From an uncultured Rothia sp. (GTDB taxonomy: Bacteria; Actinomycetota; Actinomycetes; Actinomycetales; Micrococcaceae), in assembly GCA_937935205.1 (NCBI GenBank), contig CALGXU010000064.1:1-20181 (forward strand): a stretch of 20,181 bases of DNA. Direction: 5' to 3'. Within the stretch, counting starts at the first letter, position 1; every line of letters starts with the position of its first letter. Of the stretch, positions 1 to 5,883 are shown one piece after another. The notes under the pieces are model-generated. The model was not told where the DNA came from, made no database searches, and saw only the letters and a program-made list of their open reading frames with translations. The position numbers and the translations under genes are program-made.

Positions 1-663
1 GCTGATGTGGGTGGGGGTGGTCTGGTAGTGCAGGGAGTACTCGGCGTGCGAGGACATGTAGTTCACGCCAATGGCGGTCACCGCAATCATGGGGATGCGG
101 CGTAGCGCCAGCATCTTAATGTGTTCGCGCATGTTCTCGGTCTGACCGGAGAAGGACACAATGATGACCACGTCGTCCTGGGTCATATTGTTCATGGCGC
201 TTTCGAACTCATTACGTGCCGGGATGACGTGGCAGAACTTACCGCACACCTGCATGGACTTGGCAAATTCCTGCACGGCGTTGCGCTGAGCGTAGCCGGT
301 ACCGAAGCAGTACACAGTGCGAGCCTCATGGATGCGCTTGAGCAGTCCGCTCAGTTCCATGTGCTCGAGGTAGTCGTAGGTGCGCTGAATATCTTCGCGA
401 CCGCTCTCAATGAACCGCGGGTTGAAGGGTTCGCTGCGGTTCAGAGAGGACTTAATAAAGTACTTCAACTCAGCAAATCCGGAGAAGTTCAGCTTCTTCG
501 TCAAGCGGATAATTGAGCTGGTCGAAGTATAAGTTTTATGTGCCAGAGAGTTGATCGTTGACTCTGCAACGAACTCTTCGTTTTCTAGCATGAACGCCAA
601 AATTTCCCGTTCAGTTTCACTGAATCGGTGCTGATTCGCATTCACGACGTCTTGTAAATCCAC
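1..663 (-). CDS. RpiR/MurR-family transcriptional regulator with SIS domain (3' end cut by window edge)
   Basis: I translated the minus strand directly: it is open from GTG at 663 to the window edge, giving 221 residues in frame. RpiR proteins are usually about 280 residues, so roughly 60 C-terminal residues lie outside. Residues 1-75 form the helix-turn-helix part (ESTINSLAHKTYTSTSSIIR, then LTKKLNFSGFAELKYFIK). From about residue 105 a SIS sugar-phosphate-binding fold follows (VYCFGTGYAQRNAVQEFA, then VVIIVSFSGQTENM). The GTG start is chosen because AGGAG lies 6 nt upstream and it gives the family N-terminus. The family senses phosphosugars. It lies downstream of, and on the same strand as, the EIICB gene, a pairing also seen for B. 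subtilis MalR/GlvR with MalP. It is therefore the likely regulator of this sugar locus; activator or repressor cannot be told. Confidence 0.93.
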   Translation of the reverse strand, partial: MDLQDVVNANQHRFSETEREILAFMLENEEFVAESTINSLAHKTYTSTSSIIRLTKKLNFSGFAELKYFIKSSLNRSEPFNPRFIESGREDIQRTYDYLEHMELSGLLKRIHEARTVYCFGTGYAQRNAVQEFAKSMQVCGKFCHVIPARNEFESAMNNMTQDDVVIIVSFSGQTENMREHIKMLALRRIPMIAVTAIGVNYMSSHAEYSLHYQTTPTHIS

Positions 664-829
664 TCAAAGCTCCTGAATCCGATGGTGAGCAATATATAAA
701 TAGTACACGCTCTAGGGTTATCGGCCAGGGTGGGTGAGGAGGGTCTTCTCTCACGTTGAGGGGTGCGTTGTGCAGATTTGAGCTTGGGCACGCCCCTGGT
801 ACAGGCCTTGGGTGCGAGCCTGGATACAG

Positions 830-871
830 CTTCGCCGGCGGCATCGGTGTTATCCGATACCGCCGGCGAAG
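830..871 (-). terminator. Hairpin between the PTS gene and the rpiR-type gene
   Basis: An 18-bp stem (arms 830-847 and 854-871) closes a 6-nt loop. The single imperfect pair is a G-U wobble when read as minus-strand RNA and a C-A mismatch on the plus strand, which favours function in the minus-strand transcript. It lies 51 bp past the PTS stop codon. No clear U-tract follows, so it may be a GC-rich terminator or an mRNA-stabilising end that lets some reading through into the regulator. The rest of 664-922 shows no coding sequence; a TACTAT/TATATT AT-rich patch around 687-702 could hold the regulator's own -10. Confidence 0.65.
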
Positions 872-922
872 TCTATACCTTATGAGGCGTTAAGCCGTCA
901 GGCGGTTGAACGCTGAGTCCTC

Positions 923-2560
923 TTAGGAGAGGGTCTTAGCTTCGTTCACCATGGTCTCGAAACGCTCGCGAACCTGGGGAACGTCCATACCGACGATGAC
1001 CTGGAATGCCTTGCCCTTGCGGACGACGCCCAGAGCACCTGCGCTCTTGAATTCTGCATCCGAGGTGTTGACGAGGGACTCATCAGCAACGGAGACACGC
1101 AGGCGGGTTGCGCAGTTGTTCACGGTGGTGATGTTCTCTGCGCCACCGAGCAGTTCGAGGAAGCCTGCTGCGCGGGGTGCGTAGAGGTCGCCGTCAGCGG
1201 ACTCAGCAGCTGCGCCGCCGTCCTTCTCAGCAGCCTTAGCAGCCTTGTACTCTGCCTTGCTGTAGAGCTTGGTCTCGCCGCCGTCTTCTTCACGACCGGG
1301 GGTCTTGAAGTCGAACTTCAGAATCATGAAGCGGAAGATTACGAAGTACAGGACGGTGAAGCACAGGCCCACACCAATCTGCATGAGGTAGGTGCCGGAG
1401 TGGTTTGCCCACAGCGGGATCCAGTTCTGGAACAGGAAGTCGAGCAGACCGCCACCCATGTAACCAACCAGACCCAGCTGGTACATGATTGCTGCCATGG
1501 ATGCTGCCAGGATTGCGTGGACCAGGAACAGCGGGGGTGCCAGGAACAGGAAGGTGAACTCGAGGGGCTCGGTGATACCAATCAGGATCGCGGTGAGGCA
1601 GACGGGGATCATCAGAGCGAGAACTTCCTTGCGCTTCTCGGGACGAGCGGTGGTGTAGAACGCCGCTGCGATACCGATGGGTGCGAAGACCTTGGAGTTA
1701 CCGTGCAGTGCGAAGCCGCCGCCGGGGAACAGTTCCTTCAGGGGCTTGTCGCTCTTAGCGAACTCGCTCAGGTGGCTCGGCCAGTCCTTAGCGATACCGT
1801 TCGGGGTAACAACGTTACCGAAGACGAACGGGGAGTAGATGAAGTGGTGCAGACCGGTCGGAATCAGGAAGCGCTCGAGGAAGGTGTAAACCCACACGCC
1901 GAGTGCGCCGGATGCGATGAAGAAGCCCTGCAGGGAGGAGATGCCGTGCTGAGCGTAGGGCCACAGCCAGGAGAACAGGAATGCCACGGGCATCATCAGG
2001 AAGAAGCAGACGCCGTAAACGTACTGCGAGCCCTGGAAGATACCGAGGAAGTCGGGCAGCTTCTTGTCGAACCAGCGGTTGTGTACCCACACCACGATTG
2101 CGGAGATGATGATCGCACCGAAGATACCGGTGTCCATGGTCTTGATACCAGCGATCATCTTCAGACCGGTACCTGCCGCGCTCTCAGAGATGTCGGTGGT
2201 GTAGTCCAGGTCGAAGAAACCGGTGCCGCCCTTGCCCCATACCTTGAGCATGGCGCCGACGAAGTAGTTGAAGGTCAGGTAGACCATTGCAGCTTCCATC
2301 ACTGCACGTGCGTTAGCGGTCTTTGCCAGTGCAATGGGCAGACCAATCACGAAGAGCAGTTCCATCTGGTTGAAGACGGTCCATGCGCCGGACTCCCAAA
2401 CAGACCAGAAGTGGTTCCACGCGCTTTCCTTATCAGCAGCGAGGGGGATCAGGTCGCCGTTCTGTGCAATGATCGCAATACCGACCGCGAGGCCAGCGAA
2501 TGCGAAGAGAAGAACGGGTGCCAGCATGGCAGAGCCGAACCTCTGTACTTTTTCCATCAT
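923..2560 (-). CDS. PTS sugar transporter, EIICB (glucose/alpha-glucoside superfamily)
   Basis: This is a membrane permease that imports and phosphorylates a sugar at the expense of PEP. About ten hydrophobic segments cover the first ~430 residues (start QRFGSAMLAPVLLF). The EIIC signature GITEPLEFTF is present. A charged linker (KAEYKAAKAAEKDGG) follows, then an EIIB domain whose phosphorylated cysteine is Cys483 in NNCATRLRV. No EIIA domain is fused, so it must borrow an EIIA encoded elsewhere. I start at the ATG at 2560 (MMEKVQRFG), the normal family start, with GAAAGGG 11 nt upstream; an in-frame ATG at 2638 would add 26 polar residues and has no ribosome site. Among relatives it most resembles the MalP/AglA/GlvC alpha-glucoside type, and the flanking glucosidases and RpiR gene support that. 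The exact sugar is inferred (maltose, isomaltose or sucrose isomers). Confidence 0.93.
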   Translation of the reverse strand: MMEKVQRFGSAMLAPVLLFAFAGLAVGIAIIAQNGDLIPLAADKESAWNHFWSVWESGAWTVFNQMELLFVIGLPIALAKTANARAVMEAAMVYLTFNYFVGAMLKVWGKGGTGFFDLDYTTDISESAAGTGLKMIAGIKTMDTGIFGAIIISAIVVWVHNRWFDKKLPDFLGIFQGSQYVYGVCFFLMMPVAFLFSWLWPYAQHGISSLQGFFIASGALGVWVYTFLERFLIPTGLHHFIYSPFVFGNVVTPNGIAKDWPSHLSEFAKSDKPLKELFPGGGFALHGNSKVFAPIGIAAAFYTTARPEKRKEVLALMIPVCLTAILIGITEPLEFTFLFLAPPLFLVHAILAASMAAIMYQLGLVGYMGGGLLDFLFQNWIPLWANHSGTYLMQIGVGLCFTVLYFVIFRFMILKFDFKTPGREEDGGETKLYSKAEYKAAKAAEKDGGAAAESADGDLYAPRAAGFLELLGGAENITTVNNCATRLRVSVADESLVNTSDAEFKSAGALGVVRKGKAFQVIVGMDVPQVRERFETMVNEAKTLS

Positions 2561-2782
2561 GAGGCTATACGCCCTTTCGGGTTGTCGAGTGAGCGGACGC
2601 AGGGGTTGGCGCTCATTGCCAGCCTGCTGTTCATGCATTCGAACGCCGTATCTTTATACCCCCAAATGGAAGTGTATGAGAGCGGCGCCACATAACCTGC
2701 GTGCGCTAAATGCCGAATGTGTTTTAGACAAAAACAATAATGCCAGGTCATACCTGCCCACACATACCAAAAATAGAAGTTT

Positions 2783-2807
2783 TGAAAGAGTTTTTCAGAA
2801 CCTGAAA
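2783..2807. promoter_or_regulatory. Candidate RpiR operator: three alternating TGAAA/TTTCA half-sites
   Basis: TGAAA begins at 2783, TTTCA at 2793 and TGAAA at 2803. The first and second form TGAAA-N5-TTTCA. The second and third form the perfect inverted repeat TTTCAG-AAC-CTGAAA. The half-sites are spaced exactly 10 bp apart, so they lie on one face of the helix. TGAAA/TTTCA palindromes are of the kind proposed for some RpiR/MurR regulators. It sits about 186 bp before the phosphatase start and 223 bp before the PTS start. Confidence 0.5.
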
Positions 2808-2901
2808 CATCTCCCGGCACTGGTTAAAAATACTGGCTGCAGATGAGACTTTTTCCCTATTACCCAGCGCACATAATCGATAGCATAAACAGTGCACCCG
2901 T

Positions 2902-2932
2902 AGGTTGAGAGCCCATACAACGCTCCCAACCT
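2902..2932. other. 11-bp inverted repeat upstream of the phosphatase gene
   Basis: The arms 2902-2912 and 2922-2932 pair over 11 bp with one imperfect pair, around a 9-nt loop. The imperfect pair is a G-U wobble on the minus strand and A-C on the plus strand. It lies 61 bp before the phosphatase ATG and could be a protein-binding palindrome or a leader hairpin. Its function is unknown. Confidence 0.4.
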
Positions 2933-2992
2933 TCACCAACGGAGTGCTTCCCTCAAACTTCTTTCTCACGCACTACCCCCGGACTTAGTTTT

Positions 2993-3871
2993 ATGCGCTT
3001 CCTCACCCTCAACACCCACAGCTGGTGCGAAATCCACCAGATTTTGAAAATCCGTACCCTCGCAAAGTTCATCATTGAACAACAGGTGGATGTCATTGCG
3101 CTGCAGGAAGTCAACCAGCTCACCTCCACCCCCGTGGTGAAGGACCCCCTGAACTACCGCGGTGGCGCAGGCGTGCCGGTCCGCGAAGATAACTACGCCC
3201 TGCTCCTCGTACAGGCACTCAATGAAATGGGTGCAACCTACGAGTGGACCCTCACCGAAACCCACATCGGCTGGGACCTCTACGACGAATGCGTAGCAAT
3301 CCTCTCGCGCTTGCCGATTCGCGGCATCAAGCCCATCGAGATGTCCCCCGACTACGACTACCACCAGGTGCAGCGCCGTGCAGCCCAGGCGGCGCTCATC
3401 GAAACTGAGACGGGTACCTTCTGGTGCGCAACCACCCACATGTCCTGGTGGGACTTCGACGGTGAGCCCCTCTTCGCACAGGAATACACCCGCCTCTCGC
3501 AGGCACTCGCAGAATGCGCCCTCACCGCACCCGTACTACTCGGCGGCGACTTTAACTCCGCCGCGCATCTGAGCGATGAAGGCTACGCGTTGGTCACCTC
3601 CAGCGGTATGGTTGATACCCGCTCGCTGGCGGAGCACACCGACGGCGAGAACACCGTCCACCGCGAAATCGCCGGTTGGGAAGGTAACACGGACGCCAAG
3701 CGCATCGACTTCGTGTTCGCCGACCGACTGCTCACGGTCAACTCCCACGCGGTCGTCTTCCGCGACAACTCCCCCGAAGCCATCTCTGACCACAGCGGTC
3801 TGCTCCTGGAAATTGACCCCTCCAGCTGGGCACCGCAGAGCCTCCTTGAGCCCCTCACTAGCCAGGATTAA
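2993..3871 (+). CDS. EEP-superfamily metal-dependent phosphatase, candidate disaccharide 6'-phosphate phosphatase (MapP-like)
   Basis: The 292-residue protein has no signal peptide and is predicted to be cytoplasmic. It carries all EEP catalytic motifs: Asn7 in LNTHSW, Glu39 in LQEVNQ, His149 in THMSWW, Asp186/Asn188 in GGDFNS, Asp239 in RIDFVF and Asp266-His267 in SDHSGL. EEP enzymes use Mg2+ or Mn2+ to cleave phosphoesters of nucleic acids, lipids or sugars. Lying between a PTS permease and glucosidases, a sugar-phosphate phosphatase is the likeliest role. As I recall, MapP of Enterococcus faecalis, which dephosphorylates maltose 6'-phosphate made by the PTS, belongs to this superfamily and also neighbours the permease gene. 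The substrate is inferred, not shown. The start has a weak ribosome site but gives the standard EEP N-terminus. The next gene begins 72 nt downstream, so the two are probably cotranscribed. Confidence 0.88.
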   Translation: MRFLTLNTHSWCEIHQILKIRTLAKFIIEQQVDVIALQEVNQLTSTPVVKDPLNYRGGAGVPVREDNYALLLVQALNEMGATYEWTLTETHIGWDLYDECVAILSRLPIRGIKPIEMSPDYDYHQVQRRAAQAALIETETGTFWCATTHMSWWDFDGEPLFAQEYTRLSQALAECALTAPVLLGGDFNSAAHLSDEGYALVTSSGMVDTRSLAEHTDGENTVHREIAGWEGNTDAKRIDFVFADRLLTVNSHAVVFRDNSPEAISDHSGLLLEIDPSSWAPQSLLEPLTSQD

Positions 3872-3943
3872 AAGGCATCAGACTTTAGCCGCCCACAGAG
3901 CGGCCCCGCACAACACTCATCCGTACCAAGGGAAGGAAGAACA

Positions 3944-5755
3944 ATGACGACCCAGACCCAGTGGTGGCAGGAACCGGTGGTCTACCAGATCTACCCCCGC
4001 TCCTTCAACGATTCCAATGGCGACGGCATCGGCGATCTACCCGGCATTACCGAGAAGATTCCGTACCTCGCCAAGCTGGGTATTCAGGTGCTGTGGCTCT
4101 CCCCCATCTACGCTTCCCCGAACGATGACAACGGCTACGACATCTCCGACTACCGCGCCATTATGACCGAGTTCGGCACCATGGAAGACTTCGATGAGCT
4201 GCTCGAAACCGCGCACAAGCACGGCATCAAGCTCATGATGGACCTGGTCGTCAACCACACCTCCGACGAGCACGAATGGTTCAAGCAGGCACGCTCCTCC
4301 AAGGACAACCCCTACCGCGACTACTACATCTGGCGCGACCCCAAGGGCTTCGACGAGGACGGCAAGCCGATTCCGCCGAACAACTGGATTTCCTGCTTCA
4401 GCCCCTCCGTGTGGGAATGGGACGAGGCGACCGGCCAGTTCTACCTGCACTACTTCTCCGTCAAGCAGCCCGACCTGAACTGGGAGAACCCGAAGGTCCG
4501 CGAAGAGGTCTACGACATCATGCGCTTCTGGCTGGACAAGGGCGTGGACGGCTTCCGCATGGACGTCATCAACCTGATTTCCAAGGACCTCTCCTTCCCC
4601 GAGGATCCGGCAGTTCTGGCTGGCGGCCTCGACAACTCCCTGGCTGTTGCCGCTAACGGCCCGCGCGTGCACGAATTCCTGCAGGAGATGAACCGCGAGG
4701 TCCTGAGCAAGTACCCGGTCATGACCGTGGGCGAAACCCCCTGCGTGACCGTGGACGACGCCGCACTCTACACCGGTTTCGACCGCAACGAGCTGCAGAT
4801 GGTGTTCCAGTTCGAGCACATGGATGTGGACGCCTCCGAAGGTGGCGTGACCGGCAAGTGGTCCGACCGCCGCTTCAACTTGGTTGACCTCAAGAAGGTC
4901 CTCACCCACTGGCAGGAGGGCCTGCACGGCCGCGGTTGGAACTCCCTGTACTGGAACAACCACGACCAGCCGCGCACCGTTTCCCGCTTCGGTAACGACT
5001 CCCCCGAGTACCGCACCGTCAGCGCCAAGATGCTGGGCACCGTGCTGCACCTGATGCAGGGCACCCCCTACATCTACCAGGGTGAAGAGCTGGGCATGAC
5101 TAACGTCTTCTTCGACGATGTGAAGGACTACAACGACCTGGAGATTCACGACTCCTGGCGCAAGTACGTTGAAGAGTCGGGCCGCGTTTCTGCTGAGGAC
5201 ATGCTGCGCTACATCAGCGCCTCCGGTCGCGATAACGCCCGCACCCCCATGCAGTGGACCGCTGGCGAGAACGCAGGCTTCACCTCCGGCACCCCGTGGC
5301 TGAAGCTGAACCCGCGCTACACCGAAATCAACGCAGAAGCTGAGCTCGCTGACCAGGATTCCGTGTTCTACCACTACCGCGACCTGATTAGCCTGCGCCG
5401 CGAGCACCCGATCGTCCTGACCGGCGAGTACCGTCTGCTGGATGAAGAAGACGAGCAGGTCTACGCCTACCTGCGTGTGAACTCCGACGAGGACGCCGCA
5501 GCAACCGGCGAGCGCGCCCTGCTGGTTGTCGCTAACTTCAGCGATGACACCGTTCAGCTGAACTACGCGGGCGGCAACCTGGATTCGGTGGTGCTGACCA
5601 ACTCGCAGGCTCTCTCCCCGACCGAGCTGAAGGCCATCGAGAACAGCCCGAAGCTGATCAGCTCGAATTACCGCGATGAGAACCGCGAGTTCACCGACGA
5701 GGGCACCCTGCTGCGCCCCTACGAGGCGAAGGTCTACCTCTTCGGTAACGCGTAA
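3944..5755 (+). CDS. GH13 alpha-glucosidase, oligo-1,6-glucosidase-like
   Basis: The 603-residue cytoplasmic GH13 enzyme has the full (beta/alpha)8 motif set. The metal-binding loop DSNGDGIGD is at 23-31, region I DLVVNH at 100-105, region V QPDLN at 175-179, and region II GFRMDVIN with nucleophile Asp207. The acid/base is Glu264 in TVGET, and NNHD at 338-341 carries the third acid. The residue after the nucleophile is Val208; in the oligo-1,6-glucosidase subfamily a valine here goes with alpha-1,6 (isomaltose-type) specificity, and trehalose-6-phosphate hydrolases also have it. TreC-type activity on a phosphorylated sugar is therefore the main alternative. The ATG has AAGGAAG upstream (GGAAGGAAGAACA then ATG). 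It follows the phosphatase gene and precedes a paralogue. Confidence 0.93.
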   Translation: MTTQTQWWQEPVVYQIYPRSFNDSNGDGIGDLPGITEKIPYLAKLGIQVLWLSPIYASPNDDNGYDISDYRAIMTEFGTMEDFDELLETAHKHGIKLMMDLVVNHTSDEHEWFKQARSSKDNPYRDYYIWRDPKGFDEDGKPIPPNNWISCFSPSVWEWDEATGQFYLHYFSVKQPDLNWENPKVREEVYDIMRFWLDKGVDGFRMDVINLISKDLSFPEDPAVLAGGLDNSLAVAANGPRVHEFLQEMNREVLSKYPVMTVGETPCVTVDDAALYTGFDRNELQMVFQFEHMDVDASEGGVTGKWSDRRFNLVDLKKVLTHWQEGLHGRGWNSLYWNNHDQPRTVSRFGNDSPEYRTVSAKMLGTVLHLMQGTPYIYQGEELGMTNVFFDDVKDYNDLEIHDSWRKYVEESGRVSAEDMLRYISASGRDNARTPMQWTAGENAGFTSGTPWLKLNPRYTEINAEAELADQDSVFYHYRDLISLRREHPIVLTGEYRLLDEEDEQVYAYLRVNSDEDAAATGERALLVVANFSDDTVQLNYAGGNLDSVVLTNSQALSPTELKAIENSPKLISSNYRDENREFTDEGTLLRPYEAKVYLFGNA

Positions 5756-5780
5756 GTAAGCACGCCCCAAAATGTAATGT

Positions 5781-5819
5781 GCGAGGGGGATCCGGTACAG
5801 ACATTCCGGGCCCCCTCGC
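5781..5819 (+). terminator. Strong hairpin between the two glucosidase genes
   Basis: A 9-bp GC stem (5781-5789 with 5811-5819) continues after a small internal loop as a 4-bp CCGG/CCGG stem (5792-5795 with 5806-5809) around a 10-nt loop. No long U-tract follows. It lies 26 nt after the first glucosidase stop and could end or attenuate that transcript. Confidence 0.6.
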
Positions 5820-5827
5820 TCTATACT
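5798..5827 (+). promoter_or_regulatory. Possible promoter of the second glucosidase gene
   Basis: TATACT at 5822-5827 matches the -10 consensus at five of six positions. CAGACA at 5798-5803 is a four-of-six -35 with an 18-bp spacer. The -35 lies inside the loop and arm of the preceding hairpin. The leader to the ATG at 5884 would be about 50 nt. Confidence 0.35.
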
Positions 5828-5883
5828 TCAATCACAGACACCTTTTCCCTCTTCGGCGTAACCGCCGGTACAGAAAGGCAATT

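Larger units (their letters stand above)
2561..2992. promoter_or_regulatory. Divergent control region between the PTS gene and the phosphatase-glucosidase genes
   Basis: This non-coding stretch of 432 bp is more AT-rich than its neighbours. It contains inverted repeats TGTTTT-N5-AAAACA (2720-2736), CAGGT-CAT-ACCTG (2744-2756), the phased TGAAA/TTTCA cluster (2783-2807) and a hairpin at 2902-2932. A minus-strand TATAAA at 2653-2658 could be the -10 of the PTS gene, with a leader of about 85 nt to the ATG at 2560, but I see no good -35. On the plus strand CATAAT at about 2872-2877 is a possible -10 for the phosphatase gene, again without a good -35. Promoter positions are weak guesses. Confidence 0.5.

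Noticed and set aside
121..516. Plus-strand open frame near the left edge
   Set aside because: The minus strand reads through as an RpiR HTH plus SIS protein with a good start, so this is its shadow.
617..844. Minus-strand open frame overlapping the rpiR start region
   Set aside because: It overlaps the regulator's coding region in another frame, covers part of a terminator stem and has no recognisable content.
1400..2695. Long plus-strand open frame antisense to the PTS gene
   Set aside because: It mirrors the codon bias of the real minus-strand gene, has no recognisable domain, and the opposite strand has clear EIIC and EIIB motifs.
3888..3904. Small GCCGC/GCGGC hairpin between the phosphatase and first glucosidase genes
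   Set aside because: Only 5 bp with no U-tract; too weak to call a terminator within an apparent operon.
4037..5770. Long minus-strand open frame antisense to the first glucosidase
   Set aside because: Low-complexity Val/Gly/Leu/Gln composition typical of a high-GC antisense frame; the plus strand encodes all GH13 motifs.
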